A DNA stretch of 64,000 nt, taken from NCBI RefSeq assembly GCF_017811155.1, contig NZ_JACVCV010000001.1, positions 62,001 through 126,000 on the forward strand. The letters run 5' to 3'. A program made the translations under genes and the position numbers. Source of the DNA: Lunatimonas salinarum. GTDB lineage: Bacteria; Bacteroidota; Bacteroidia; Cytophagales; Cyclobacteriaceae. The notes beneath the pieces are model-generated. The model was not told the DNA's origin, did no database searches, and saw only the letters and a program-made list of their open reading frames with translations. Positions 46,341-56,632 of the stretch are shown here, in pieces (position 1 is the stretch's first letter; every line of letters starts with the position of its first letter).

Positions 46341-47721
46341 CCTTCTTCATGTCATAAGGAAGACCCCAGACCCTTCCCTTACTATCTCCGAAGTACATTT
46401 TTGACCTGCTAAACCTATCAGGGTTTCCGTCAGCCCAAAAATACAGAAACGGGTTGGTCCCATTTACCACTCTTCTGGCATAATTGTGATTATGAACGCT
46501 ATTTTGGGTTACCTGCTTGACACGGTTCCATGTTTTACCATTATCCAGTGATTTCCAGATCACCAATTCGCCACCTGCACCCCATACCTGGGGACTATTT
46601 TCTGTCGGACCTACAACCGTCCATTCCTTACCTTCTATCCAAAGACTACCCGTATCGTAATTTTGATCGGACTCCGTGATCTTATGAATTTCCCAGCTAT
46701 CTCCTGTCCAATGTATTACACTCCAAGATCTTGGCCCACTTTCCGGCCCAGGTTGATGGCCAGGCCCTGAAACAAACAAAGCCACTGGATTGCCGTTTTG
46801 ATCGAAATTAACATCCTTGATGTACACGTTTATCCCTTTGCTGTAAAATTCAGCAGCCAAGGCTGGTGTACTAATATCAACAATCGGAATTTCCAATGGT
46901 TTACCGTCGACGGAACTCCAGGTTTCCCCAAAATCTGTGGTCTGCAAATAATAAATATTGGTACGCCTATCCACGTTCCCATCCGGATGCCAATTGAAAA
47001 AAAACACTATTTTCTCCCCTACCTGACCCGAAATTTGGTAATGACCGCTCAACTTGTCCTCAGCTCGCTTGATACCTGCCAATTTTTGGTCTTCAGTCCA
47101 GGTCACGCCATCCCTACTGGTTTCAAAATACAATTCCCTCATCCCAGTATATTTTGTAAACAGGTTCAAAAAACCAGTTCCCGGAATAAACTTAGGTTGC
47201 GGATAAGTCATTTCCTCTTCGGTGATCCGCTCAAACGAATCGATATGGTAAGGCTCGGTACTCCGGTATTTATAGCCCATTCTCTTTCGGCCCCGACCGC
47301 TGACAAACACCCATAGGTGTCCCTGGTCATCTATGGCCAAACTGGGGTTGTCGTGTGGATCATCCACTCCTTCCTTATCATGGACCACAACAGGACGAGA
47401 AACCTTCCCAGTACGATGGTCGTAACTCCCAATCATACAAAGGAGGTGCTTTTCGCCTTCAGATCGTGTTCCTCCATAAACAAAAAATGTCTTTTTGACT
47501 TCCGGGGAATAGATCGAGAGAGGAATGTGTTTGGCAGTATAGGTACCTAAACCACCTGAGTATTTATCGCCAAATTCTGAAAACTGGCCAAGCGTAAACC
47601 AGATCCCCTTGTAACCGGATTCCACCCTTGCTTTGGTACTGACATACTGCCCATAAGAGGTAACCGAGAGAGATACCAAAAGCCAAAAAAATACACATAC
47701 CCGCTTGAGAAACTTATACAT
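46300..47721 (-). CDS. Secreted BNR-4 repeat protein (sialidase-like propeller)
   Basis: A 473-residue protein with signal peptide MYKFLKRVCVFFWLLVSLSV ending near SYG-Q. The body is a predicted six-bladed propeller with S-x-D-x-G-x-T-W-type boxes (SRDGVTWTEDQ, TTDFGETWSSVDG, SLDNGKTWNRV). PHDNPSLAIDDQGHLWVFVSGRGR and WADGNPDRFSRSKMYFGDSKGRVWGLPYDM match the BNR-4 family found beside sulfatases and polysaccharide lyases. It is probably a glycan-binding or glycosidic protein of the periplasm. Catalytic residues cannot be named. It lies some 2 kb from the sulfatase cluster, in the same direction, but with a response regulator between. Confidence 0.78.
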   Translation of the reverse strand: MYKFLKRVCVFFWLLVSLSVTSYGQYVSTKARVESGYKGIWFTLGQFSEFGDKYSGGLGTYTAKHIPLSIYSPEVKKTFFVYGGTRSEGEKHLLCMIGSYDHRTGKVSRPVVVHDKEGVDDPHDNPSLAIDDQGHLWVFVSGRGRKRMGYKYRSTEPYHIDSFERITEEEMTYPQPKFIPGTGFLNLFTKYTGMRELYFETSRDGVTWTEDQKLAGIKRAEDKLSGHYQISGQVGEKIVFFFNWHPDGNVDRRTNIYYLQTTDFGETWSSVDGKPLEIPIVDISTPALAAEFYSKGINVYIKDVNFDQNGNPVALFVSGPGHQPGPESGPRSWSVIHWTGDSWEIHKITESDQNYDTGSLWIEGKEWTVVGPTENSPQVWGAGGELVIWKSLDNGKTWNRVKQVTQNSVHNHNYARRVVNGTNPFLYFWADGNPDRFSRSKMYFGDSKGRVWGLPYDMKKDAQRPKRIRNFSN

Positions 47722-47873
47722 TTTTATCTGTTTGTAATATATTTTTTAGCGGACCGAATATGTCTCTGTTTTTCAGGACGCCTGTCACTATAGGCTAGGG
47801 AGATTTCACCTACCCACCTTATTAAGAAATCGACTTAAAATTACTCAAAAACACTTATTAAGCCCAATAAAAA

Positions 47874-48269
47874 TTAGCTGTAAAAACCTTCCAGCTGGCT
47901 CTTCTGCTTCAATTTTTGAAAACTTTCTACACTGAAGGGCTTGATCCAGAAATCAATGATTTGTTCGTATTCCTCAGACTTGAGTTGTTCGGCTTGTTCT
48001 ATGGAGGAAGTAATGATCACCACTGAAAAGCTGCTTTCAATATTCGACGCAATTAGCTGATCCAAAAACTCCCACCCCGACATGCCCGGCATATTGATAT
48101 CTAAAAAGATAAGATATCGTTGGTCACCCTTACTATTTTGCTTCAAATAGCTAAGTGCCTTCTCCCCTTCACCGAAAGCCTGAATCTCCCCTATATACCC
48201 CGCTTTTTCCATCAGCTTCCGTTGCAACAGAATCACAATAGGATCGTCATCAATCAATAATATTTTCAC
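47874..48269 (-). CDS. Stand-alone CheY-like response regulator
   Basis: A 131-residue receiver domain with no output domain. The acidic pocket is LLIDDDP (Asp7-9), the phospho-acceptor is Asp57 in LIFLDINMPGMSGWEF, the switch Thr/Ser is in VVIITSSIEQAE, and the Lys is in FWIKPFS. It may act in a phosphorelay or by protein contacts. The start is a GTG at 48269, since no ATG is near. No histidine kinase is beside it. The 290 bases upstream hold a paired inverted repeat and a promoter-like element. Confidence 0.9.
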   Translation of the reverse strand: MKILLIDDDPIVILLQRKLMEKAGYIGEIQAFGEGEKALSYLKQNSKGDQRYLIFLDINMPGMSGWEFLDQLIASNIESSFSVVIITSSIEQAEQLKSEEYEQIIDFWIKPFSVESFQKLKQKSQLEGFYS

Positions 48270-48324
48270 AGTTTTGTCGGTTTTTTTAAGAAGAAAATCA
48301 ACTGTTCATGCTACATGTATTTTT

Positions 48325-48427
48325 TTCAACGTTCGTGCCTGTAAGTATTTGACCAACATTTTTATATATTCAAAATACATTTTTTCAAATGTAAATCAAC
48401 TTTCCAAATAAAAAAACGAACGTTGAA
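48325..48427 (-). promoter_or_regulatory. Response-regulator promoter region with flanking 12-bp inverted repeat
   Basis: TTCAACGTTCGT (48325-48336) and ACGAACGTTGAA (48416-48427) are perfect inverted copies 79 bases apart. Between them a 7-bp hairpin TACATTT/AAATGTA (48376-48393) includes the minus-strand element TACATTTG (48393-48386), a perfect -7 match to TAnnTTTG. The -33 region lacks TTTG at usual spacing. With a start near 48379, one arm would be close to the -35 region and the other about 45 bases into the leader, as if for a looping regulator. Confidence 0.5.
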
Positions 48428-48560
48428 TTTTTTTTAGCTAACATGTTAAAATTCTTTCTTATGTCAAATTTCTTATTTGATTGGCAATACAATTAACCGA
48501 CCCCAACGATACCGAAAGAATTGTCCCTGCCATTTTAAGAAAACCAGCCGAAAATTTGGC

Positions 48561-49955
48561 TCAAACATTATCCATAAAAACGGCTTCATAATGGGGAGAA
48601 TTAATCAATATTCCCCCACTGTGCTCGTAAAAGGAAGCATCGGTTGAGTACACACCTTGATGGGTTTTTACCCAAGAGCCATTGTTCATCGGATGATAGG
48701 TAAGCATCCTTTCCCAGCCTTTGTAGTACTGATGCCCGTTGGTTTCCTGAAGACCCAGATTCATCTCCGGAAAAGGCGCAAGCCTTGCGGCAACATTCTT
48801 ATTCCAATCTACCAGAATTGGATTTACCGTCAAATCTGCACAAAAGCAAGGGATCCCCTTTTCGTAGGCTGCCTGGGCTATTTTCATTGTCATACTCAAG
48901 GTTTTGGCGATAGCCTTTACTGCTATCGCGGTATATCCCTGCTCGATTCTTGCCAATGCATCCTCTACCGTATGAGCACTCTCATCCGCAGCTACACGTA
49001 CGCCCAAATCCCCGACATAAGTCGTGTTTTTTTCACCAAAGGGCTCTTCTATCACTGCTATCTGGTCGAAGGCCCCAATTTTTTTCGCATGATCCAAAAA
49101 TCGCTCCAAGGTATCCTTGGTCTCGTATCGCTCATTGGCATCAAAATAATAGGGTATTTTGCCGTTGCTCGTATACGGTGTTTCCAAGTGGCCAAGCGCT
49201 TTATGAACTGCGGTCAGAAATTCCATATCCTTTTCCAGCATCTCCTTTTGAGTTCCCGCTGATCCGGTCTTCAATTTCATGATAAAATGCCCTCGATCAG
49301 CAGCAGCTTTGACGTCCTGTATACTGGCACCCACACTAAAAGAAGGAATACTTGCCACCTTGTCATGCTTATGCGAAAGTCCAGGCCGGTATGCGTCAGG
49401 TATCATCTCGTCAAAATTGCGCATGCCGTTTTCAGCGGCATAAAGCATCCACAGTGCATTATCCACTCCTACCAGGGCGTTTAGGGCAAACGTCTTCTTC
49501 AAATCCTCCATGCCTGTAATTTTCTGTCCATAGGCATATACCTCTGGTAAAAGCCAGTCTAGCACACTGACCGGATCGGTAAAGCTATTTCCTTTTAATA
49601 TCTGTAGTGCCCGTTCCGTCATCGCGTACATTAACGCATTTCCGCCATTTACAGAATGGGAGAAAAATACCCGTTGGTCAGACCAAAGGGTTCCTTGAGT
49701 ACCTACACCAATTTTATACAACCCGCTACCGGATTTAATATATGATAGTACTTGCCATGCCTCTGAAATAGCACTGCCTTTAAATCGATAGGGGGTTAGC
49801 AATTCCCGTTCAAAGTTGGAATTTACCTCAGCGATCTGAATATTTTTTAAGGGTTGCTTCATGGTTGTTTCAGGTGTAATTGAAAAAGCAGACATACCTG
49901 TAACACCAAGTGCCAGCGCTGCTCCGGATTTTCCAATAAATGTTCTTCTATTCAT
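48561..49955 (-). CDS. Enolase-superfamily enzyme with Tat-type leader
   Basis: A 464-residue protein. The leader (MNRRTFIGKSGAALALGVTG) has a twin-Arg motif and hydrophobic stretch, so it is probably exported folded. The barrel shows FIMKLKTGSAG (K-x-K), YFDANERYE, IEEPFGEKN and VAADESAHT, giving the metal ligands D, E and E/D of the mandelate racemase/MLE group. TAIAVKAIAKTLS adds a second lysine region, as in dipeptide epimerases and o-succinylbenzoate synthases. The exact reaction is unknown. It is the last gene of the sulfatase/cytochrome cluster, 28 bases after the cytochrome gene. Confidence 0.82.
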   Translation of the reverse strand: MNRRTFIGKSGAALALGVTGMSAFSITPETTMKQPLKNIQIAEVNSNFERELLTPYRFKGSAISEAWQVLSYIKSGSGLYKIGVGTQGTLWSDQRVFFSHSVNGGNALMYAMTERALQILKGNSFTDPVSVLDWLLPEVYAYGQKITGMEDLKKTFALNALVGVDNALWMLYAAENGMRNFDEMIPDAYRPGLSHKHDKVASIPSFSVGASIQDVKAAADRGHFIMKLKTGSAGTQKEMLEKDMEFLTAVHKALGHLETPYTSNGKIPYYFDANERYETKDTLERFLDHAKKIGAFDQIAVIEEPFGEKNTTYVGDLGVRVAADESAHTVEDALARIEQGYTAIAVKAIAKTLSMTMKIAQAAYEKGIPCFCADLTVNPILVDWNKNVAARLAPFPEMNLGLQETNGHQYYKGWERMLTYHPMNNGSWVKTHQGVYSTDASFYEHSGGILINSPHYEAVFMDNV

Positions 49956-49983
49956 ACATGTTAGGTTATTTCTTTTTAGGAAA

Positions 49984-52401
49984 TCAGTTTACTGGAATAG
50001 CATTCAAGGTATACCAGGCCTCTCCTGACCAGAGGGTTCTCCCAGATTCACTTTTCAAATCGGGGTCTAGGGAAAAGTAAACGACTCTTCCGGGGATCAA
50101 ATCGGGGACTTCAAGGTATGCTCGTCTCCGATCTGGAGATAGGTCTATCCTACTGGGCCTCAATGTTTGTAGGTCCATTTTTGGACCTCCATAGGATTCC
50201 GTTGGCAGATACCACCAATGCGCCAACTTAATTTGACCGATCTCAACCGGAGAATCCTTTAAAGGTTCTGTAAATTCAATTTCAAATCCTTCTGGCTTTG
50301 CCCTTATGGCGAGCATCTCAAAGGTCGGTTTTCCGTTGTAGGTTAGCTTTTCCAATCCAAACTGACGCTCCTTCCAGCTCCAGCCACCAACCATACCCAC
50401 TTCCCCCACATACAGTGCTTCACCCGGACCCCATACGAGCCGGTTTACCCCCGCATGAAACCCTTGCGAAAATCGAAATACCGCACCCTGATAAGATCCG
50501 TTGATCTTTTCAAGAAAGTCGCGTTTAATTCCTCCGTGCGTGACATCTCCATGAATCATCTGACCCGCATACGGCCCGTGTTTCATCAAAATCGGCTCAG
50601 TCGGCGAATTTCCGATTTCCTTATCCGGCAACCAAATGGCAGGCGGCACCATCTCCGGTACGGTGGCCAAATCCGGAGACAATCCCCAAGCCATTCCATT
50701 GAAGGCTCCAGGCTGTACATGGATGAGTTTGTTTGCCGGTAACCACTGTCCCTGATTGTCTGCGACGAACAACTCTCCGTCGGGCCCAATACCAATCCCA
50801 TTGGGAGTTCTAAGCCCATAGTCCAAGGTTTCGTACGTCCCATCTAAGGCAATTTTTAGGGTTTTACCCCTGTCTTTGGCCTGCTGTACGCCTGTTGCCA
50901 ATCGCATGGCCATCGAAAGCGTAGCATAAAAGTACCCCTCTTTAAAGACCAACCCAAAAGCAAATTCATGAAAATCATCGGTAACTCCCCAACTGTTGCA
51001 AATGGGAAAGTATTCATCCATCACTCCATCCCCATCCAAATCCCTCAACCGGGTCAATTCATGCTTTTGTAACACATAAAGATCCCCGCCTACTACCTCC
51101 AAGCCCAATGGTTCAGCTAGTCCCTCAGCAATCCTCTTAATGGAATAATCGGCGGGACCCACATTTTCTGGCCAGGTTAGATGATACACTCCCCCAACGC
51201 TGTCCCACGTGGATACCAACAATCCGCCATCCGGTGCGATCGCCAAGCCTGCCACTCTTGGCTGAAAATCATCCCGATGCAGGGTGACGAGGTCAAAACT
51301 GGGATGAACCCCTTCTAGGGGAGCTCCAAAGCCTGGCTGAGTCACTGATTCCACGGGTGCTTTTGGGGCAACTACACGCACAGGAGCAGAAGCAGGCTTG
51401 GATTCCTTTGGCGCAAATGTCATGATGTAGTCCAACATGGGCTTGATGTCCGCATCTGAAAGCTGAGGATGCGGATTCATCGGTGTATCCCCCCAAACGC
51501 CGGATCCACCTTCTCTTATCTTCTGAGACAGATAGGGATATACGGATTTATCTCCTTCGTATTTATGGGCAATTTCTTCAAAGGATGGGCCCACCATGCG
51601 ATTGTGTTCTTCGTGGCACGTAAAACAATCGCTGCCTTCCATACGAAGAATTCCCAAGTGATCGTACTGCGCTTTTAAAGGGGGCATTTCCACAAAAGGC
51701 AAAACCGGAAGCTCGGTACGTAGCGGGTGCCTACCATCTGCTGACAGCTCAAACGAATCAGCCCCCTCTGACAATGACAGCTTCATGCCAGGTTTTAGCC
51801 CCTGCACGGTAAATATTCGCTCAAATACAGGGGGCATTCCTTGCCCTGGAATAAACTCTGGCGTTTCGTCGATGCGAATTTGTACTCCTTCGGACGTGTT
51901 AAGCTCAAAGTGAAGCGTGATCTGTCCCTTGGCGAAGGTGTATCCCTTTTGGACGATGGAAAAATCAATAGGTTCGTTACTTGATGAATAAAGCTTCCAT
52001 ACCCGAGGCAGTTCGCCATCTTCAAAATAACTGTTTCCCCAACTGGTGGGTTGGATGTTTTTCTTATTCGTAAAGACAGTTCCCTCTAATCTAACCCCTC
52101 CTTTCCATACTTTATACAGCTCACTTTTTTCCAAATCATAAGCCACATAGCAGTCCGGATGCAGGGCAAGCGTCAGCATTCGGGGCTTTTTATCCAATAC
52201 CGACCGAAACGCCCAAGGATCCATTGGTCTCTCATAGGACTCTCCCTCCGTTCCACAGGCAAGAAGAAAAAACGGCATTACCCATATGATCCAACGGCGA
52301 AAAAACCTAGGTTTCCACTGTGCGGTGTTTGATGTACAGCCGCTAGCGGCATGTTGATATTGACCAATAGACGACATACTGTTAAAAGGGGCCCTTTGCA
52401 T
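49984..52401 (-). CDS. Lipoprotein with cytochrome c domain and beta-propeller
   Basis: An 805-residue multi-domain protein. The signal FRRWIIWVMPFFLLAC anchors at Cys49. Residues about 55-230 form an unnamed N-terminal domain (DPWAFRSVLDKKPRMLTLALH) that I recall from similar large proteins of Planctomycetes and Bacteroidota. Then comes a c-type haem site C259-x-x-C262-H263 with probable axial Met308 in WGDTPMNPHP. From 360 on, an NHL/PQQ-like propeller (LAIAPDGGLLVSTWD, TPNGIGIGPDGELFVADNQGQW) is present. Oxidation of a sugar with electron transfer to the haem is a reasonable guess. It overlaps the sulfatase gene by 20 bases, a sign of coupling. Confidence 0.8.
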   Translation of the reverse strand: MQRAPFNSMSSIGQYQHAASGCTSNTAQWKPRFFRRWIIWVMPFFLLACGTEGESYERPMDPWAFRSVLDKKPRMLTLALHPDCYVAYDLEKSELYKVWKGGVRLEGTVFTNKKNIQPTSWGNSYFEDGELPRVWKLYSSSNEPIDFSIVQKGYTFAKGQITLHFELNTSEGVQIRIDETPEFIPGQGMPPVFERIFTVQGLKPGMKLSLSEGADSFELSADGRHPLRTELPVLPFVEMPPLKAQYDHLGILRMEGSDCFTCHEEHNRMVGPSFEEIAHKYEGDKSVYPYLSQKIREGGSGVWGDTPMNPHPQLSDADIKPMLDYIMTFAPKESKPASAPVRVVAPKAPVESVTQPGFGAPLEGVHPSFDLVTLHRDDFQPRVAGLAIAPDGGLLVSTWDSVGGVYHLTWPENVGPADYSIKRIAEGLAEPLGLEVVGGDLYVLQKHELTRLRDLDGDGVMDEYFPICNSWGVTDDFHEFAFGLVFKEGYFYATLSMAMRLATGVQQAKDRGKTLKIALDGTYETLDYGLRTPNGIGIGPDGELFVADNQGQWLPANKLIHVQPGAFNGMAWGLSPDLATVPEMVPPAIWLPDKEIGNSPTEPILMKHGPYAGQMIHGDVTHGGIKRDFLEKINGSYQGAVFRFSQGFHAGVNRLVWGPGEALYVGEVGMVGGWSWKERQFGLEKLTYNGKPTFEMLAIRAKPEGFEIEFTEPLKDSPVEIGQIKLAHWWYLPTESYGGPKMDLQTLRPSRIDLSPDRRRAYLEVPDLIPGRVVYFSLDPDLKSESGRTLWSGEAWYTLNAIPVN

Positions 52402-53872
52402 TTATGGTGATGGCATCCATCCCTCCGGGCATATCTCCCCGAATTCTGATAATATCCAATGCCTTACCTGTTTCCTTATTGTACCAATCAGGTGTTAGAT
52501 TTTCGGGATGGCTATCCGCTGTTTCAGCCATCCACCGAGATAAAGTTAACCGAAGAACCCGAAGAATTTCGGCATTTTCAGGATCAGCAGCTACATTGTG
52601 TAATTGGTCCCTGTCTGTGGACATATATAGCTCCTCATGGGGTCTGGGTGCGGAGAACACATCGGCTTGGGCGGCATTAAGTTTGCCGCTCGCCCTGAGT
52701 GATTTTAGATCTTCATACGAAACACTTGCATTGGAATCTGCCGGCCCGTTTTGACTATGTTGTGGACGAAGGTTTAAGATATAGGTGTATTCCTTCGTGC
52801 GAACCATTCGTTCCAATGCCTCGTGATCGTGCCAATTGTGCTCTGCAAAGACATAGTTTCTAAATTCGCTTTCCGGCAAAGCTAGAACCGGTAAAAAGCT
52901 TTTTCCTTGGAAGGTATCGCCAATTTCCAATCCTGCGATGTCCAAAATGGTGGGCGCAATATCAATCGAACTGATCAACGCTTCGGAACGCTTCCCTGCT
53001 TCCTGAATTCCTCCCGGCCATTTGATGATCATTGGTGACTTGATACCACTATCGTACATCCTGGTTTTACTCCTTGGGAAGGGACGTCCATTATCCGAAA
53101 TGACAATTATGACCGTTTGATCCAACACACCCTGTCGCTTTAGTTCTTGCTCCACTTCGCCGATGGCATGGTCAAAACGAGTGATCTCGTCATAATACCG
53201 GGCCAAGTCAAGCTTTGTAGGTAGCGTGTCTGCCAAATAAACCGGCGGAACAACTTCTTCCGGATTGTGGGTTCCAGAAAAAGGGTTCGGTCCCCAGGGA
53301 CGGTGGGCATCTAGTGCGGCAAACCACATAAAAAAGGGCTGATCAGCTGGGCGTTCGCGTAAGGTGGCTACCCACCGACCCTCTCCCCCATCGCCCATTT
53401 CAGTTCCTTTGTCATAAATTGCATCAAAGTCCTTTCTAATCCCATCACCCAAATGCCATTTTCCCGCTTGGGCCGTATAATAACCAGCACTATCTAAACG
53501 CCGCACAAAAGTGACAATTTGCTCAGGCAATGGTGTATGAAGTTCTGCCGCGCCGGTGTTGTGTGGATACCTACCGGAAATAATGCTCGCTCTACTGGGA
53601 CTACAGGAACTTGTGGTTAGATAAAAGTGATCAAATACCAGCCCCTCCTTAGCTAACCGGTCTATCGTAGGGCTTTTAACCAATGGATGCCCATAGCAGC
53701 CCAGGTCATCCCAGCCTATATCATCCGCAATAATCAACACAAAATTCGGCCTATCCGCAACCGTTACAGGAATTGCAGGTGCACTGATGTTTTCCAACAG
53801 TAAAAATAGGACCGAAAAAAGGTAGCTACCCATTTTACTCACTAATTGGGTTGGGTTCAAAATCAGTTTCAT
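52382..53872 (-). CDS. Sulfatase (Cys-type), exported
   Basis: A 496-residue type I sulfatase. Metal ligands Asp50-Asp51 lie in [13 protein letters not shown], and Cys90 of CSPSR is the formylglycine precursor, followed by [14 protein letters not shown]. The later SDNGRPFP block holds further metal ligands. An alternative ATG at 53833 ([18 protein letters not shown]) gives a compact signal peptide and would abut the stop of the gene before; the listed start overlaps it by 38 bases. Only tentative substrate class: sulfated glycans. It is the second of two adjacent sulfatases. Confidence 0.93.
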   Translation of the reverse strand: MKLILNPTQLVSKMGSYLFSVLFLLLENISAPAIPVTVADRPNFVLIIADDIGWDDLGCYGHPLVKSPTIDRLAKEGLVFDHFYLTTSSCSPSRASIISGRYPHNTGAAELHTPLPEQIVTFVRRLDSAGYYTAQAGKWHLGDGIRKDFDAIYDKGTEMGDGGEGRWVATLRERPADQPFFMWFAALDAHRPWGPNPFSGTHNPEEVVPPVYLADTLPTKLDLARYYDEITRFDHAIGEVEQELKRQGVLDQTVIIVISDNGRPFPRSKTRMYDSGIKSPMIIKWPGGIQEAGKRSEALISSIDIAPTILDIAGLEIGDTFQGKSFLPVLALPESEFRNYVFAEHNWHDHEALERMVRTKEYTYILNLRPQHSQNGPADSNASVSYEDLKSLRASGKLNAAQADVFSAPRPHEELYMSTDRDQLHNVAADPENAEILRVLRLTLSRWMAETADSHPENLTPDWYNKETGKALDIIRIRGDMPGGMDAITINAKGPF

Positions 53873-55430
53873 TCACCCATCCTGCGCGTAATTTTTCGCC
53901 CTGACGAAACCTTTCATAAAAGTTAGCTGTGGCTGACTCGGCATAGGGGTATTCATCAAAAACATGGCCCTTTCCAAACATTCTTGGGTCGTTTTCCGCC
54001 CTCAATTGATCAAAAAGTTGCGCTTTCAACGTTTCCTTCAGGGATTGATATGCTGGGTTTTCTGCAAGATTGTTGACACATTGCGGATCAGAAGCGCGAA
54101 GATACAGCTCCTCCTGCGGCCGTTTGCCAAAAGATTGGTACCAATACTCTTTACTTTGATTGGCCCGCATACGCTCCAAGATGACCGTTTTAGTCGGACT
54201 TCCATCCGTATTCAGGTAGCCCGTTTCCGGATTTCCGGCCGGCCAACGGTCTGTTTCAAAGTTGTGCAAATACAGGTATTGCTCGGTCACAATGCCGCGC
54301 ACCGGATAGCCCTGATCGCGGGGTCTACCCACATCATGGCGTTCCTGACCAATGATTACCCTGTCCCGGTCTGTCGAAACCAATCCTTCTTTCTCAGAAA
54401 AAAGGATATCTGTGAAACTCCTCCCAGTAATCGGCTCCATTCCGTCTGCGTGATCGACACCGGCCAGTTCCAATATCGTTGGTGCGATGTCTATAAAGCT
54501 GATAAAATCATCTACCACCCGACCAGGGTTCCTAATGCCTTTTGGCCACATGACCGCAAAAGGCATGTGATGCGACATTTCATAGGGATTCCCCTTTACT
54601 CTAGGAAAAGGCATCCCATTGTCAGAGGTGATGATAATGACCGTCCGATCCAGCTCTCCACGCTCTTCCAGTATAGCAATGATTTGTTCTAGGTGCTTGT
54701 CAAAATACTCTATCTCAAAAGCGTAATCCAGCATGTCATGCCGAACGGTATCGATATCCGGCCAAAAGGACGGCACCTGGTCCAAATCTGAGAGCTGCTT
54801 CCCCCCTTTTTCCACGCCCGACTGATAGGCGTAGGCCCGATGGGGCTCTGTGGATCCATACCAGAAAAAGAATGGCTTGCCTGGCTCTATTTCTTTTAGG
54901 AAATCCTCGAAATTGGCTGTATAATCATTCTTACTAATGAAAGCGGTTGGTGATTCCAATTTTCTACGTTGATACCCTTTACCCGTCAAAAGCCGGGGCA
55001 CTCCATCCCGCATACCAGGATTGCCCGGAGCCCAACCTTTGCCGGTAAACCCTGTATGATACCCATGGTCACCGAGAGCCTCGATGAAGGAGCCGAACTT
55101 CTGGGGAAAAAACGGTACATGGTTGGCTGCTTCTTCCAGCTGCCAGGAATTTCTACCGGTAAGAATAGAGGACCTGGAAGGTGCGCACTTCGCATTCGGA
55201 GTGTAGGCCCTTGTAAATAAAATCCCTTCCCTTGCCACCCTGTCAAAAGCTGGAGTGACCACCCATTCAGTACCATAAGCCCCCATATGAGGGAAGGAAG
55301 CGTCATCTGCGATGGCAAATACAAAGTTAGGAGCCAATTCCGCCTCCTGCTCCGTCGTTCCAGAACAAGCAAGAAAAAAAGCCGCACCCAAGACGGCAAG
55401 AAGCAGGGAATAAGGATGGGGCTTATGCAT
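53835..55430 (-). CDS. Sulfatase lipoprotein (Cys-type)
   Basis: A 531-residue type I sulfatase with lipoprotein signal ending AAFFLAC (Cys22). Asp42-Asp43 sit in [13 protein letters not shown], Cys82 of [13 protein letters not shown] is the residue turned into formylglycine, and [12 protein letters not shown] completes the metal site. It resembles the heparan-type/N-sulfoglucosamine sulfohydrolase-like group in the [13 protein letters not shown] opening, but this is a soft call. It lies 29 bases after the formylglycine-generating-enzyme gene, its likely activator. Confidence 0.93.
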   Translation of the reverse strand: MHKPHPYSLLLAVLGAAFFLACSGTTEQEAELAPNFVFAIADDASFPHMGAYGTEWVVTPAFDRVAREGILFTRAYTPNAKCAPSRSSILTGRNSWQLEEAANHVPFFPQKFGSFIEALGDHGYHTGFTGKGWAPGNPGMRDGVPRLLTGKGYQRRKLESPTAFISKNDYTANFEDFLKEIEPGKPFFFWYGSTEPHRAYAYQSGVEKGGKQLSDLDQVPSFWPDIDTVRHDMLDYAFEIEYFDKHLEQIIAILEERGELDRTVIIITSDNGMPFPRVKGNPYEMSHHMPFAVMWPKGIRNPGRVVDDFISFIDIAPTILELAGVDHADGMEPITGRSFTDILFSEKEGLVSTDRDRVIIGQERHDVGRPRDQGYPVRGIVTEQYLYLHNFETDRWPAGNPETGYLNTDGSPTKTVILERMRANQSKEYWYQSFGKRPQEELYLRASDPQCVNNLAENPAYQSLKETLKAQLFDQLRAENDPRMFGKGHVFDEYPYAESATANFYERFRQGEKLRAGWVNETDFEPNPISE

Positions 55431-55459
55431 ACGTAGGTTACATTGGTTTTTTTAGCGAA

Positions 55460-56632
55460 CTAAAGACTGGAGACGCAGCGAAAACCGGTATGCTCCAAGC
55501 CTGTATCAGGCGAGGATTTCATCTTGGCACTCACCCGATACCCTTCACAATAGGATACGTTGCAGAGAAAAGAGCCTCCTTTGACCACCCGCTTGGGCAC
55601 GGTAGGTTCCATCGGGTCAAAGCTGCTCTTGGGACCTTGAGGATTAACCAATAAAGGATCCGAAATACTCCCATAGTAATCTTCGTGGTACCAATCGGCC
55701 GTCCATTCCCAAACATTACCTGCCATATCATATAGTCCGTACGGATTTGGTTCAAAAGACTTCACAGGCGCCAAACCCAAAAAACCGTCGGCTCCGGTAT
55801 CCTTTAATGGAAATTCACCCTGCCAGATATTTGCCCTGAACCCATTGCTTTCCACAGGAGCAGCCCCCCATGGAAAGGACTCCTTTGACAGTCCACCTCT
55901 TGCGGCAAATTCCCATTCGGCTTCCGTGGGGAGCCGTTTTCCAGCCCATTCGGCGTAAGCCACTGCATCGTCCCATGCGATATGTACCACTGGATAGTCT
56001 TCTTTTCCAACAATGGTACTCCCTGGCCCTTGAGGGTGTCGCCAATTGGCCCCTTCTGTCCATGACCACCATTGGGCTGCATTGTTCATGGATACTCGCT
56101 GACTAGGTGGGTTGAAAGTCAATGAAGCAGCCACTAGGACTTCCTCAGGTGGTTTTGGTGTACCCGGAGGTAATTGCTTTTTAATTTCTTCCCAATCTGG
56201 CTTTTTCTCCGCAACTGTCACGTAGCCGGTGGCTTCCACGAATTCAGCAAATTGCCGGTTCGTGACCTCGGTTAAGTCCATCCAAAAACCATCTACTTTA
56301 ACCTTATGCGCAGGCAGTTCGTCCTTCCTGCCTCGTCCGTCATGAGCACCCATTAGGTATTCTCCCCCTTCTATCCATATCATACCCTCGTGACTTACGT
56401 CCCCGGGGGAGTCTGGGGCACTAGCTGCGGAAGCAGTATTGGGGACAGAAAATCTGCCCGGTATATTATCGTGGCAGGAGGTTAAATCCTCCCCAATTAC
56501 TTGATTAGATTCATTTTTCTCGCTTCCACAGGCTACCCATATCCAACAGATAAAGCAGCAAAGGAAACCACGGTTGACATTCATTCGCATGGAATAGTAT
56601 TTCAGTTTTTGTTTCGAATTTAAATAACTCAT
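55460..56632 (-). CDS. Formylglycine-generating enzyme (SUMF1 family), lipoprotein
   Basis: A 390-residue protein that should oxidise the sulfatase active-site Cys to formylglycine. The FGE-sulfatase domain starts with MIWIEGGEYLMGAHDGRG and contains VKVDGFWMDLTEVTNRQFAEFV. The C-terminal end has both copper-binding Cys residues (Cys357 and Cys362) in GGSFLCNVSYCEGYR, then SSPDTGLEHTGFRC, so it is not one of the many catalytically empty relatives. A leader MNVNRGFLCCFICWIWVAC, starting at 56584, points to a lipoprotein. This placement suggests sulfatases are activated outside the cytoplasm. It heads the sulfatase cluster. Confidence 0.92.
   Translation of the reverse strand: MSYLNSKQKLKYYSMRMNVNRGFLCCFICWIWVACGSEKNESNQVIGEDLTSCHDNIPGRFSVPNTASAASAPDSPGDVSHEGMIWIEGGEYLMGAHDGRGRKDELPAHKVKVDGFWMDLTEVTNRQFAEFVEATGYVTVAEKKPDWEEIKKQLPPGTPKPPEEVLVAASLTFNPPSQRVSMNNAAQWWSWTEGANWRHPQGPGSTIVGKEDYPVVHIAWDDAVAYAEWAGKRLPTEAEWEFAARGGLSKESFPWGAAPVESNGFRANIWQGEFPLKDTGADGFLGLAPVKSFEPNPYGLYDMAGNVWEWTADWYHEDYYGSISDPLLVNPQGPKSSFDPMEPTVPKRVVKGGSFLCNVSYCEGYRVSAKMKSSPDTGLEHTGFRCVSSL

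Noticed and set aside
46141-46404. 87-residue plus-strand frame
   Set aside because: It lies mostly antisense to the BNR gene and the small ORF, and starts with GTG without promoter or domain evidence.
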